From: Chaera sp964544355
GTDB lineage: Bacteria > Patescibacteriota > Saccharimonadia > Saccharimonadales > Saccharimonadaceae
Assembly (NCBI GenBank): GCA_964544355.1
Contig: CAZJAI010000001.1
Location: forward strand, 186,001-250,000
Direction of reading: 5' to 3'
DNA length: 64,000 nt
Below, piece by piece: positions 1 through 7,997 of this stretch (the first letter of the stretch is position 1; the number at the start of each line of letters is the position of its first letter). The notes under the pieces are model-generated. The model ran no database searches, was not told the origin of the DNA, and saw only the letters and a list, made by a program, of their open reading frames with translations. The translations under genes were made by a program, and so were the position numbers.

Positions 1-48
1 GCACGCGCGGCGGCTGCCGGCTGCCATAAATCTGATTCTTGGGCCGGC

Positions 49-57
49 TGATATAAT
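49..57 (+). promoter_or_regulatory. extended -10 promoter for the flippase-like gene
   Basis: TGATATAAT is a perfect extended -10 (TGnTATAAT). Only 7 bases separate it from the ATG at 65, so transcription should start at or next to the start codon. No good -35 hexamer is seen 16-18 bases upstream. Confidence 0.7.
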
Positions 58-64
58 ACTGTGT

Positions 65-1096
65 ATGTCTTTTAGAGCCTGGGTAAGTCTAGTTACGCTT
101 ACGGCGCTCCTGCTTATTCTTTTTATCGCGCGTCACGAGGTGGCTATTGCCTGGAAGTTGCTGGGATCGGTTAATTTGTGGATTTTATGGCTGATCATTC
201 CGGTGCAGTTCATCAGCTTTTACGGGGTAGGCAATATTATTTTTGAGTATTTGCGGGCCAAGCATGAACTGAAAAATACCGGTCGACTGGAGCTGGCCAG
301 GATGGCTCTGGAGCTTAATTTTGTCAATCATGTTTTACCCAGCGGAGGAGTGTCGGGTTTTTCTTATTTAGGCTGGCGCCTGTCCAAACTAGGCGTCAGC
401 CCGGGCAGGGCTACCATGGCCCAGGCGGTGAGGTTCGCCCTGACTTTTCTGGTATTCGTGCTGCTTTTGATGTTGTCGGTCATCCTGATAACCCTAGACG
501 GCTCGGTTAATCGTTTCGCCATCTTAACCAGTTCGCTGCTGTCCAGTACCATATTGTTTGCCAGTTTGTTCGGCATATATATTATCGGCAGTCTGCAGCG
601 GCTGCATACTTTCGCTGCCACCCTGACGGCACTTGGTAACGCGCTGAGCCGGCGTCTGTTACGCGGACGGGAGCTGATCCGACGTCAAATGCTGGATAAG
701 TTTTTTACGGATCTTCACAAAGATTACATCGAGCTGAAAGCTGACACGGGTCTTTTGAAGAAGCCTTTTTTTTGGGCGCTGCTGGTCAACCTCATGGAAG
801 TCGCCGGATTCATGCTGGTATTTTTATCGCTTGGCGTATGGGTGAATCCGGCAATGCTGCTGATCGCGTACGGCTTGGCCGGTCTTGCCGGATTTTTCGT
901 GGCTACTCCGGGCGGCCTGGGAGCTTACGAGGCGCTGATGATCTCGTTTTTGGTAACCGCCGGCGCTCCGCAAGGAGCCACTATTGCCGCCGTGCTGCTG
1001 GCCAGGGTGATTTTAATTTTACTGACCATTATTACCGGCTATGTGTTTTATCAGTTAACCGTGTTGCAATATGGAAAACAACCCGCTAAGCGTTAG
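65..1096 (+). CDS. flippase-like integral membrane protein (LPG synthase TM / UPF0104 type)
   Basis: A 343-residue polytopic membrane protein with hydrophobic segments near residues 5-22, 40-60, 122-150, 158-180, 236-290 and 305-332. The segment NFVNHVLPSGGVSGFSY (about residues 88-104) and the later TPGGLGAYEALM (about 281-292) are the two signature stretches of the lysylphosphatidylglycerol synthase transmembrane / YbhN-AglD family, whose members are thought to move lipid-linked substrates across the membrane. No soluble aminoacyl-transferase domain follows, so lysyl-PG synthesis is unlikely. The ATG is directly preceded by an extended -10. The gene overlaps xseA by 26 bases. Confidence 0.75.
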   Translation: MSFRAWVSLVTLTALLLILFIARHEVAIAWKLLGSVNLWILWLIIPVQFISFYGVGNIIFEYLRAKHELKNTGRLELARMALELNFVNHVLPSGGVSGFSYLGWRLSKLGVSPGRATMAQAVRFALTFLVFVLLLMLSVILITLDGSVNRFAILTSSLLSSTILFASLFGIYIIGSLQRLHTFAATLTALGNALSRRLLRGRELIRRQMLDKFFTDLHKDYIELKADTGLLKKPFFWALLVNLMEVAGFMLVFLSLGVWVNPAMLLIAYGLAGLAGFFVATPGGLGAYEALMISFLVTAGAPQGATIAAVLLARVILILLTIITGYVFYQLTVLQYGKQPAKR

Positions 1097-2198
1097 CCAG
1101 GCGGTCGCTCTGATTAATCAGACGCTGGAGGCTGCCCTGCCGGCAGTCTTGGTTGACGGAGAGGTGGCTTCGTTTAAAGTTAGCAAAGGCAAGTACGTTT
1201 ACTTCGACATTAAGGATGAAACCTCGACACTCAACTGTTTTATGAGCTTGTTTGCCATGCGCGTCCCCTTGGCTGACGGCATGACGGTACGGCTGGCGGC
1301 GGAGCCCAAATTAACCGCGTGGGGCCGGTTCAGCCTGACGGTCAGAGCGGTTCAACCGCTCGGCCGGGGCAGCTTGAGGCGTTCTTTCGAGATACTCAAA
1401 GACAAGCTAGCCAGTGAAGGGCTGTTCGCGCCGGAAAGAAAACGCCCGCTGCCTAAGTTTCCACAGCGGGTGGGGGTTATTACCTCAACCGACGCGGCCG
1501 GATACCGGGACTTTTTAAAAGTCTTGGAAAGCCGGTGGGGTGGCATGGAACTGTCGGTGGCCAACGTTTTAGTCCAAGGACTAGAGGCGCCCGGGCAGAT
1601 TGTCAGAGCCATAGAATATTTTAACGGCTTGGCAGAACCGCCGGAAGTCACAGTAATTATCAGGGGTGGCGGCAGCGCCGACGATTTGGCCGCGTTTAAC
1701 GACGAGCCTCTGGTGAGAGCGGTAGCCGCCAGCCGGGTACCGATTCTGATCGGCGTGGGCCACGAAACCGATGTCAGTCTGGCCGACCTGGCGGCCGATC
1801 TAAGTGCGGCTACCCCCAGCAACGCTGCGCAACTGTTGGTGCCTGATAGAGAACAGCTGATCAGCCATATCGGGCACCGGCTGGATCACCAGGAACTAAT
1901 CTGGCTGCAGCGCGCCAAGGAACTGGGGCGACGCGCTGGCGAGTACCGGCGGCAGGCTCTCAATCAACTAACGGCAGTAACTTCTGCTAAGGCCGGACAG
2001 ATTGACAGATTGACCGGCCTGCTTAAACTGGTTGACCCCAACCTGCCGCTCAGGCGAGGCTACGCCATAGCCAGACTGTTCGACGGCCGGCTGCTGAAAA
2101 GGGGTCAACTGCCGGCTATCGGGCAGGAGCTGACGATTGAGTCGTTAAGTCATATCATTAAAGCGGGGGTACGACAAATTTATGCCAAAAAACGCTAA
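1071..2198 (+). CDS. xseA: exodeoxyribonuclease VII large subunit
   Basis: The catalytic subunit of exonuclease VII, which degrades single-stranded DNA to oligonucleotides. An N-terminal OB-fold region (about residues 5-100, with LVDGEVASFKVSKGKYVYFD) is followed by the nuclease core with GVITSTDAAGYRDFL, IIRGGGSADDLAAFNDE and GVGHETDVSLADLAAD, all diagnostic. A helical C-terminal part ends near the conserved RRGYAIAR. At 375 residues it is shorter than the roughly 450-residue enterobacterial protein, mainly in the coiled C-terminal region. It overlaps the previous gene and xseB, so the three are probably cotranscribed. Confidence 0.93.
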   Translation: MENNPLSVSQAVALINQTLEAALPAVLVDGEVASFKVSKGKYVYFDIKDETSTLNCFMSLFAMRVPLADGMTVRLAAEPKLTAWGRFSLTVRAVQPLGRGSLRRSFEILKDKLASEGLFAPERKRPLPKFPQRVGVITSTDAAGYRDFLKVLESRWGGMELSVANVLVQGLEAPGQIVRAIEYFNGLAEPPEVTVIIRGGGSADDLAAFNDEPLVRAVAASRVPILIGVGHETDVSLADLAADLSAATPSNAAQLLVPDREQLISHIGHRLDHQELIWLQRAKELGRRAGEYRRQALNQLTAVTSAKAGQIDRLTGLLKLVDPNLPLRRGYAIARLFDGRLLKRGQLPAIGQELTIESLSHIIKAGVRQIYAKKR

Positions 2199-2400
2199 AG
2201 AAGCCAGCCGGCAAAAAACCTTGCAACAGCTGATGGACGAACTGGAAGAACTGATAGCCTGGTTCGAGCGGGATGACATCGAGCTGGAAGAAGCCCTGAC
2301 TAAATTCCAGGCCAGCACGGAACTAGCCGTCCAGATCAAAAACCGTCTGAAGCTGCTGGAGAACAAAATTATTCTGTTAAAGCAAAAATTCAATGAATAG
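2182..2400 (+). CDS. xseB: exodeoxyribonuclease VII small subunit
   Basis: A 72-residue all-helical protein with the XseB pattern: QLMDELEELIAWFERDDIEL, then EEALTKFQASTELA. It assembles on the XseA coiled coil to form active exonuclease VII. The ATG lies 17 bases inside the 3' end of xseA, so translation is likely coupled. Confidence 0.9.
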   Translation: MPKNAKEASRQKTLQQLMDELEELIAWFERDDIELEEALTKFQASTELAVQIKNRLKLLENKIILLKQKFNE

Positions 2401-2409
2401 CGGCCGCTG

Positions 2410-2934
2410 ATGGTGACCACGCAACTGTTCATTTATCTGTCGGCTAGTCTGGTGGCCGGGCTGGCGGCGGCGCTGCTGCTGACTGTGTTTTTTGGTGCGC
2501 CGTACCTGCCGACGCGTCGGCAGGACGCCAAAAAGGCCGTCATGTTAGCCAAACTGAAGCCGGGGCAGACCATGGTTGATCTTGGTTGCGGCGATGGCCG
2601 GCTACTGCTTTCGGCGGCCAGTAAAGGCATCAGGGCGGTCGGTTACGAGATTAATCCGTTTCTGGCCGGCCTGAGCTGGCTGCGCGGCCGGGCCTATCCG
2701 GGGCTGATCAAGGTTCGCCTTTGTAACTATTGGCAGCAAGAGTTGCCGGATGAAACGGCGGCGGTGTTTGTGTTTTCGGCCGGACCGTTCATGGGGCGGC
2801 TGGACAGATATCTGAAGCGGCACGTCCGTCGCGTGGGGCGGAGCGTCAGTCTTATCAGTTACGCGTTCACCGTTCCCGGTCGCCGTCCGATAGAAAAGCG
2901 CGGCCCGCTACTGGTTTATCGGATAGATCCGTGA
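2410..2934 (+). CDS. membrane-anchored class I SAM-dependent methyltransferase
   Basis: A 174-residue protein with an N-terminal hydrophobic anchor (about residues 5-28) and a Rossmann SAM-binding site MVDLGCGDGRLLLSA (about 57-71) followed by the acidic strand end in AVGYEINPF. The domain is short and I see no substrate-specific motif, so the methyl acceptor is unknown. It lies 9 bases after xseB and ends just before a new promoter-like element. The fold assignment is firm; the function is not. Confidence 0.75.
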   Translation: MVTTQLFIYLSASLVAGLAAALLLTVFFGAPYLPTRRQDAKKAVMLAKLKPGQTMVDLGCGDGRLLLSAASKGIRAVGYEINPFLAGLSWLRGRAYPGLIKVRLCNYWQQELPDETAAVFVFSAGPFMGRLDRYLKRHVRRVGRSVSLISYAFTVPGRRPIEKRGPLLVYRIDP

Positions 2935-2963
2935 ATCGGCTTTACAAAGTAGCTGGCTGTTTT

Positions 2964-2969
2964 TATAGT
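2964..2969 (+). promoter_or_regulatory. -10 element in front of the 2976 gene
   Basis: TATAGT sits 6 bases before the ATG at 2976, the spacing expected for a leaderless transcript. This favours the ATG over the in-frame GTG at 2931. Confidence 0.5.
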
Positions 2970-2975
2970 GATGGC

Positions 2976-3629
2976 ATGAAGCATAAGGGTGAACAGGGTT
3001 CGGTTAACGCCCTGCTGGTCGCTAACCTGGCCTTGATAGCACTGAGCCTGATACTTGGATCGGTGATGATTTGGGCGTTGGTTAATTACAACGACCAACG
3101 GCAGAATGTCGACAAAAAAGTGCAAGCCGCCGTGGCTGACGCCAAAAAACAGCAATCGGACGCCGATGCCAGGATTTTCGCTGAAAAAGAGAAGCAGCCG
3201 TACACTCAATTTATCGGGCCCAATGAGCTGGGGCGGGTAACCTTTAACTACCCCAAAACCTGGAGCGTTTATGTGGGCAGCGACGGCGGCCAGGCCTCCA
3301 GCTACGAGGCTTATCTGCAGCCGGGCGTGGTGCCTCCGGTGCTGTCGAGACAGCCTTATGCCCTACGGGTTAGCATAGATAACCGTTCCTACGATCAGAC
3401 GCTGCAACAGTATCAGCTAAGCGCCAAAACCGGCGAACTAAAAAGCACGGCTATAGCGGTTAACGGCTTTAGCGGCAACCGGCTGGACGGTAAGTTTAGC
3501 GGCGGTTTTGAGGGGAGCATGGTGATTTTTAAAGTACGAGACAAAACCCTCAGGTTGTACACCGAAACCACTGTTTTCCGCCCCGACTTCGACAATATAG
3601 TGCTGAAATCTCTTAGCTTCAACCCTTAA
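2976..3629 (+). CDS. membrane-anchored protein with PsbP-like C-terminal domain
   Basis: 217 residues. One transmembrane helix near residues 14-38, then a charged coiled segment (about 40-70), then a soluble domain that begins GRVTFNYPKTWSVYV, a pattern seen at the start of PsbP-like domains. It would sit on the outer face of the membrane. An in-frame GTG at 2931 would add 15 residues and overlap the upstream stop. I prefer ATG 2976 because a -10 hexamer ends 6 bases before it. No enzymatic motif is visible and the role is unknown. Confidence 0.6.
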   Translation: MKHKGEQGSVNALLVANLALIALSLILGSVMIWALVNYNDQRQNVDKKVQAAVADAKKQQSDADARIFAEKEKQPYTQFIGPNELGRVTFNYPKTWSVYVGSDGGQASSYEAYLQPGVVPPVLSRQPYALRVSIDNRSYDQTLQQYQLSAKTGELKSTAIAVNGFSGNRLDGKFSGGFEGSMVIFKVRDKTLRLYTETTVFRPDFDNIVLKSLSFNP

Positions 3630-3650
3630 AGCCCGTTGCCTCCGTTCTCG

Positions 3651-3659
3651 TGATAGACT
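3651..3659 (+). promoter_or_regulatory. extended -10 promoter for the sensor kinase gene
   Basis: TGATAGACT is an extended -10 ending 6 bases before the ATG at 3666, predicting a leaderless mRNA. Confidence 0.6.
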
Positions 3660-3665
3660 ATTGAT

Positions 3666-4397
3666 ATGAGTACGGGGGACTTTAGGCACCGCCATAACCA
3701 GGGCCAGTTAATGCCGCAAACCGCTGCCGTGGCGCACGAGCTGAAAACGCCGCTCAGCAATATCCGCTACATCAGCGAAGCCCTGCTGGATGATACGATT
3801 GGCGGAGCCGAGCCGGCCCAACTAGCAAGGCAGTTGCGTTTAATTAAGGATATCGCCCAACAGGGCTTGGCTACGGTGGACGGACTGACTTTGGCTTACG
3901 GCGCTTCGCAGCTTAGCCTCGAACTTGAAGCCCTGAATGCCAACCTGATTTGCCAGGAGATTATGCACCAGGTAGCCCCCCTGACCGATAATTTGGGAGT
4001 CACCGCCCGGCTCAGCCTGCCGGTTTCGCCGCTCAAGGTGGTGGCTAACCGGCGGGCGCTTTACAGTGTGCTGGGCAATTTGTGCGATAACGCCTTGAGG
4101 CACGCCAGCGGCAAAAACGGTTTCGATCTTAGTCTTGGTCGGTCTCATAAACTGGTGGTTTTCAGTGTCAACGATTATGGGCCCAAGCTGGAACTGACTC
4201 AGTTCCGCAGATTAAAAGGCAGCTTGGGACGTCAGGTGCAGCCGATTAGCGGCCGTTCTGGCAGTGGACTCGGGCTGGTTATCGCGGCCGAGCTGACCGA
4301 AGCGATGAACGGCAACCTGCGGCTGGTCAGGCACCGGGCCGGCGGTATGACCTTTAAGATTGGTCTGCCGGCCTCCGGTCAACTAAGTTGGATCTAA
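3666..4397 (+). CDS. soluble sensor histidine kinase without a sensor domain
   Basis: 243 residues. The dimerisation and phosphoacceptor box AVAHELKTPLSNIRY places the phosphorylated His at residue 24, almost at the N-terminus. The ATP-binding domain follows, with NLCDNALRHAS (N box) and GSGLGLVIAAEL (G box). There is no membrane segment and no PAS domain, so the input must come from a partner or the kinase is constitutive. The response regulator follows directly, making this a two-component pair. Its leaderless-type promoter separates it from the preceding gene. Confidence 0.85.
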   Translation: MSTGDFRHRHNQGQLMPQTAAVAHELKTPLSNIRYISEALLDDTIGGAEPAQLARQLRLIKDIAQQGLATVDGLTLAYGASQLSLELEALNANLICQEIMHQVAPLTDNLGVTARLSLPVSPLKVVANRRALYSVLGNLCDNALRHASGKNGFDLSLGRSHKLVVFSVNDYGPKLELTQFRRLKGSLGRQVQPISGRSGSGLGLVIAAELTEAMNGNLRLVRHRAGGMTFKIGLPASGQLSWI

Positions 4398-4411
4398 CTC
4401 CGGTGCACAAA

Positions 4412-4837
4412 ATGAAACAAGCCGAAACTCAGCGGCCCGCCGCCAGATACGCGTTGATTGTGGAAGACGACAAACTGCTAGCTGCTCAGATGGCAGCCAC
4501 CTTGCGAAACGCCGGCCTGGCTGTTAAGACGGCCGCCAGCGGCCAGTCGGCCCTGGACGTCATAGACCAAGCCGTTCCGTCGGTTATGGTTTTGGACGTG
4601 TTTTTACCCGGGGCGAATGGCTGGCAATTGCTGGCCGAGCTGCGTTCGCATGCCGATACAATTAACCTACCGGTTGTCATTTGCAGCAGCTGCAGCCGAA
4701 TTTACCAGGAGAACTCCGGCGACTCGCTGTCCAAGCACTGGGGCGTTGTGCAGGTTATCGACAAGGCGGACCTAACCCCATCCACCTTGCTGCAGGCTGT
4801 CAAAAAAGCGGCAGGGCAAGATGCCACTCTGGCATAG
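4412..4837 (+). CDS. single-domain response regulator
   Basis: A receiver domain only, without a DNA-binding output. The acidic pair is in LIVEDDKLL (Asp19-Asp20), and the likely phosphoacceptor is Asp62 in MVLDVFLPG. A lysine in VIDKAD could be the conserved loop lysine. An in-frame TTG at 4388 would extend it by 8 residues and overlap the kinase; neither start has a clear Shine-Dalgarno. It is the natural partner of the kinase just upstream. Its 3' end overlaps recO by 17 bases. Confidence 0.82.
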   Translation: MKQAETQRPAARYALIVEDDKLLAAQMAATLRNAGLAVKTAASGQSALDVIDQAVPSVMVLDVFLPGANGWQLLAELRSHADTINLPVVICSSCSRIYQENSGDSLSKHWGVVQVIDKADLTPSTLLQAVKKAAGQDATLA

Positions 4838-5489
4838 TCAGGCCATCATTTTAAGGCGCACCGGCTACGGTGAGGCCGATATGATCCTGCAACTACTGAC
4901 ACAGCACGGAGGCAAGGTGGGGGTAATTGCCAAAGGGATCAAGCGGGCCGGTAGCCGCTTGTCTGGCGGCTTGGAGCTGTTTGCGGTCAGTGAGATAACG
5001 GCCGCCAAGGGACGGGGCAGGCTGGATGTATTAACCGGCGCAAGGCTTGTGAAGTTCTACTCGACCATTATCAGCCATTACGACCGGTTGCAGTTGGGTT
5101 ACGATTTTATCAAAGAACTGTCTCGTCAGAGCGAAACGGTCAGCGCTCCGGAATTTTTTGATTTGCTGCGGGACGGTTTCGAATATCTTAATCGGCCTGA
5201 GGTACCCCTGGACACGGTGGAAATCTGGTTCCGGTTACGTCTGGCCGCTTTGCTGGGCAGCCCATTGAACTTAAGCAGCGACGCCGCCGGCGATGAGTTA
5301 ACGGCGGGGAGGGGGTATGATTTTGATTTTCAGGAAATGCGCTTTACCCTCAAATCAAACGGCCCATGGCAGCAGCCGCACATCAAACTGTTGCGCCTGC
5401 TGTCGGTTAAAACGCCTGTCCAGCTGATGAAGGTGGGCGGGGTAGAGCCGTATATCGGAGCCTGCCTTAAACTTGTCCGTGCTCTCTAG
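4821..5489 (+). CDS. recO: DNA repair protein RecO
   Basis: 222 residues. The N-terminal OB-fold has the family pattern SQAIILRRTGYGEADMIL followed by GVIAKGIKRAGSRLSGGLE. The C-terminal helical domain is present, but the four-cysteine zinc motif found in many RecO proteins is absent (one Cys near the C-terminus). RecO loads RecA on SSB-coated DNA with RecR and anneals strands. The gene overlaps the response regulator and converges on a small minus-strand gene with a 23-base overlap. Confidence 0.88.
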   Translation: MPLWHSQAIILRRTGYGEADMILQLLTQHGGKVGVIAKGIKRAGSRLSGGLELFAVSEITAAKGRGRLDVLTGARLVKFYSTIISHYDRLQLGYDFIKELSRQSETVSAPEFFDLLRDGFEYLNRPEVPLDTVEIWFRLRLAALLGSPLNLSSDAAGDELTAGRGYDFDFQEMRFTLKSNGPWQQPHIKLLRLLSVKTPVQLMKVGGVEPYIGACLKLVRAL

Positions 5490-5730
5490 ACTTATTGCTA
5501 GTATTGTTTTCGGGGCGCTGGTCTTGCCGCGAAACAACCGTCAGGCCGGGATGGTGGGATTCACGGTTGAGCGCCGCCTGGCCCAGGCGGCGCTCAGTCA
5601 GGATTGGCCGGATTGGTTTTTTTTCGTTGTCTCGGCGCATTCTGTCCAAAAATAACCTGTCGTGAGTTTGGCTCAGGTTAGATGGAGACGGCAGGCCGAG
5701 GTTTTCCATTAGTTTTTCTGTTTCGTCCAT
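5467..5730 (-). CDS. small hypothetical protein, 87 aa
   Basis: I do not recognise this protein. It is polar and rich in Arg, Asn and Glu with no membrane segment: MDETEKLMENLGLPSPSNL at the start, and a basic middle with several DRMRRDNEKK-like charges. I call it because a perfect TATAAT lies 7 bases before this ATG, the arrangement seen at many other genes here. An in-frame ATG 6 codons upstream would overlap the promoter. The frame runs through a 29-base palindrome and overlaps recO convergently, which lowers confidence. Confidence 0.45.
   Translation of the reverse strand: MDETEKLMENLGLPSPSNLSQTHDRLFLDRMRRDNEKKPIRPILTERRLGQAALNRESHHPGLTVVSRQDQRPENNTSNKSREHGQV
5568..5596. repeat. 29-base perfect palindrome (14-bp arms, 1-base centre)
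   Basis: TGAGCGCCGCCTGG, then one C, then its exact reverse complement. It lies just past the recO stop and inside the small minus-strand ORF. No U-run is adjacent on either strand (the nearest T8 is about 20 bases away on the plus strand), so it is not a canonical terminator, though it could still stop convergent transcription. Confidence 0.75.
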
Positions 5731-5737
5731 GACAAAA

Positions 5738-5743
5738 ATTATA
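5738..5743 (-). promoter_or_regulatory. -10 element for the 5467-5730 gene
   Basis: TATAAT on the minus strand ending 7 bases before the ATG at 5730. It diverges from the glyS promoter about 80 bases away. Confidence 0.55.
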
Positions 5744-5823
5744 AACATGCTTATGCTAAAAAGTCTAGCTTAAATCATAAAAAAGTGTTGTAATATAAGT
5801 TACACTTGCCGGCAGCCTCTCTT

Positions 5824-5832
5824 TGATATAAT
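5824..5832 (+). promoter_or_regulatory. extended -10 promoter for glyS
   Basis: TGATATAAT, a perfect extended -10, ends 13 bases before the glyS ATG. The expected start point leaves about 6 leader bases; GGAG in that stretch could act as a weak ribosome site. TTGCCG at 5806 gives only a 15-base spacer. Confidence 0.7.
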
Positions 5833-5845
5833 AGGCCGGAGTAAC

Positions 5846-7147
5846 ATGTCTAGCCGAGTATCCTTAGAAACCATAGTCAGCCTGGCCAAGCGCCGCGGCT
5901 TTATTTATCAGGGCAGCGAGATTTACGGCGGGCTGGCGGGAACCTGGGACTACGGCCCGCTGGGCGTCCAACTTAAACGCAACCTGGTTAATTTGTGGTG
6001 GAAGATGTTTGTCGAGGATCGCGACGACATGTTTGGTATAGATACGGCCATCTTGATGAACCCCAAAGTGTGGCAGGCCAGCGGACATACTGCAACCTTC
6101 AGCGATCCATTAGTAGAGTGCGCCAACTGTCACGAGCGTTTTCGGGCGGATAAAATAGATTTGAGTAAATGTCCTGCCTGCGGACAAAAAGGCAGCTTAG
6201 GCGAGCCCCGTCTCTTTAACATGATGTTTCAGACGCAGGTTGGTCCGGCGGCCGACCGGGAGTCGCTGAGTTATCTGAGGCCGGAAACGGCCCAAGGCAT
6301 GTTTGTCAACTTCAAGAACATAGTGGACAGTTTCGCGCCCGATCTGCCTTTCGGAGTGGCCCAGGTTGGCCGGGCCTTCCGTAACGAAATCAGCCCGCGG
6401 GATTTTATTTTTCGCGCTCGCGAATTCGAAATTATGGAACTGGAATATTTTGTTCGTCCCGAGGAGTGGCAAAAACACTTCGAGTCCTGGCGGGGGCTTA
6501 CTGGCCAGTGGTTTAAGGCTATCGGATTGCCGGCCAAGCGCATTCAAGAAATAGAGTTGCCTGCCGGGGAAAGGGCTCATTATAGCCAGGCCACGGTGGA
6601 TTTTTATTACGATTTCCCTTCGATCGGGCCGGACGAGCTGGCAGGGCTGGCTTATCGCGGCGATTTCGACCTGGCTAATCACCAAGCCGCCTCCGGTAAA
6701 AAGCTGGAGTACCGTCTTAAAGACGGCAGCCAGACGCTGCTGCCGCACGTTATCGAACCGACTTTCGGCTTGGATCGAAACTTGATGGCCGTGCTGTCTG
6801 AGGCTTACGCCGAAGACAGCGTGGGTGGTGAGAAGAGAGTGGTTCTCAAGCTTCCGACTCATCTCGCTCCGGTGCGTTACGCTATTTCGCCGCTGCTGCG
6901 CAACAAGCCGGAGCTAGTCGAAAAAGCCAGGCAGGTCTTCGGTCTGCTGAAACGGCAGTTTGGCCTGGTAATGTGGGACGACAGCGGTAACATCGGCAAG
7001 CGCTATCGCCGCCAGGACGAAATAGGCACGCCTTACTGCGTGGTGATAGACTTTCAGACACTGCAGGACGGCACGGTAACCGTGCGCCATCGCGACACAA
7101 CCAGGCAGGAGAGAATTGTACCGGAAAAATTTACCGACTTCTCTTGA
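5846..7147 (+). CDS. glyS: glycyl-tRNA synthetase, single-chain class II
   Basis: 433 residues. It charges tRNA-Gly with glycine. The alpha2-type enzyme is shown by GFIYQGSEIYGGLAGTWDYG at the N-terminus, a zinc knuckle (CANC and CPAC, near residues 92 and 111), the motif 2 region AQVGRAFRNEISPRDFIFR, motif 3 in EPTFGLDRNLMAVL, and a C-terminal anticodon-binding domain ending in VRHRDTTRQERIV. The symbol follows the common bacterial usage for single-chain GlyRS (also glyQS). It is a single gene from its own promoter. Confidence 0.95.
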   Translation: MSSRVSLETIVSLAKRRGFIYQGSEIYGGLAGTWDYGPLGVQLKRNLVNLWWKMFVEDRDDMFGIDTAILMNPKVWQASGHTATFSDPLVECANCHERFRADKIDLSKCPACGQKGSLGEPRLFNMMFQTQVGPAADRESLSYLRPETAQGMFVNFKNIVDSFAPDLPFGVAQVGRAFRNEISPRDFIFRAREFEIMELEYFVRPEEWQKHFESWRGLTGQWFKAIGLPAKRIQEIELPAGERAHYSQATVDFYYDFPSIGPDELAGLAYRGDFDLANHQAASGKKLEYRLKDGSQTLLPHVIEPTFGLDRNLMAVLSEAYAEDSVGGEKRVVLKLPTHLAPVRYAISPLLRNKPELVEKARQVFGLLKRQFGLVMWDDSGNIGKRYRRQDEIGTPYCVVIDFQTLQDGTVTVRHRDTTRQERIVPEKFTDFS

Positions 7148-7172
7148 CAATCAAACTTCTCAAGAGTATTAC
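7144..7172 (+). promoter_or_regulatory. -35/-10 promoter for the 7239 gene
   Basis: A perfect TTGACA (7144-7149) and TATTAC (7167-7172) with a 17-base spacer. The -35 overlaps the glyS stop codon. The leader to the ATG at 7239 would be about 60 bases, unlike the leaderless style elsewhere. Confidence 0.55.
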
Positions 7173-7238
7173 AAGATTAAGCTACTTTAGTTATTATTCA
7201 AAAGCGGCTCGAAATAAATAAAAACGGGGTATCTAGCT

Positions 7239-7997
7239 ATGATAGAGATGTCTCCGGGGCTGATCAGCCTCGAACAATTAGAATTGAGCCAAAAACGCCA
7301 ACAGCGACTGGAAGCCCTGGATAGAGTCATGACCGAGTTTGTCGCCCAGGAGAGAGCCAGGCGGACCGGTGAAGAACATGGCCCGCTGCAGCTGTCCGCC
7401 GAAGACGGCCGAAGGCTGGTTATCGATGCCTGCCTAGTGCCATCTCAGGCGGGCAATGAAGTAACCCGTTTCGCGGTCAGCGTAGACCAACCGGGCGAAA
7501 ATGGCCAATGGATCAGGACGATTTATAAATTATCTTGTCACAATGACAGCCGCGGTACGCACCGCGGCCTGAGCGTTTACAGCCACGACGTAACGGACGA
7601 AGTTGATCTAACCGCTCGCTACCGTAGCGAGATGGACGGACTGATCGGTCGCATTCGCCATGTCGGCCGAGAGCTGGAGGAGACCGACGCCAGGCTCAAA
7701 AACTGGACGCTGCAAGCTCTCCAGGACGAAAATATAGGCAGCCAGCTGGACAGGGTGGACGAAGAAGCCGGGTTGCTTGCTACCGTTGACGGATTGCAAG
7801 CAGAACTGCAGAAACTTGAATTCACAGCCAAAGAAAGCTTCCGATTATATAGCAACAAACTCAGCGAAATGCGCCGCTTCAGAAGAGAAATTGACGGCTT
7901 GTTAGACTCCATGGGGCGGACGGAAGCGCCGGTCGAGCAGGTATCCGAACTGGAGGGGTGGGTGATGGCCGTAGCCGGAGCTGATACTCAGCGGTAA
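7239..7997 (+). CDS. hypothetical protein with C-terminal coiled coil
   Basis: 252 residues, not recognised. The N-terminus is helical and charged (ISLEQLELSQKRQQRLEALD). The middle (about residues 50-125) looks like a compact alpha/beta domain and contains RGLSVYSHDVTDEVDL. Residues 130-235 are strongly helical with heptad-like leucines (ELEETDARLKNW, GLQAELQKLEFTAKESF), suggesting a coiled coil. There is no signal peptide or membrane helix. An ATG at 7248 is an alternative start. It overlaps the convergent LssY-type gene by 10 bases. Confidence 0.6.
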   Translation: MIEMSPGLISLEQLELSQKRQQRLEALDRVMTEFVAQERARRTGEEHGPLQLSAEDGRRLVIDACLVPSQAGNEVTRFAVSVDQPGENGQWIRTIYKLSCHNDSRGTHRGLSVYSHDVTDEVDLTARYRSEMDGLIGRIRHVGRELEETDARLKNWTLQALQDENIGSQLDRVDEEAGLLATVDGLQAELQKLEFTAKESFRLYSNKLSEMRRFRREIDGLLDSMGRTEAPVEQVSELEGWVMAVAGADTQR

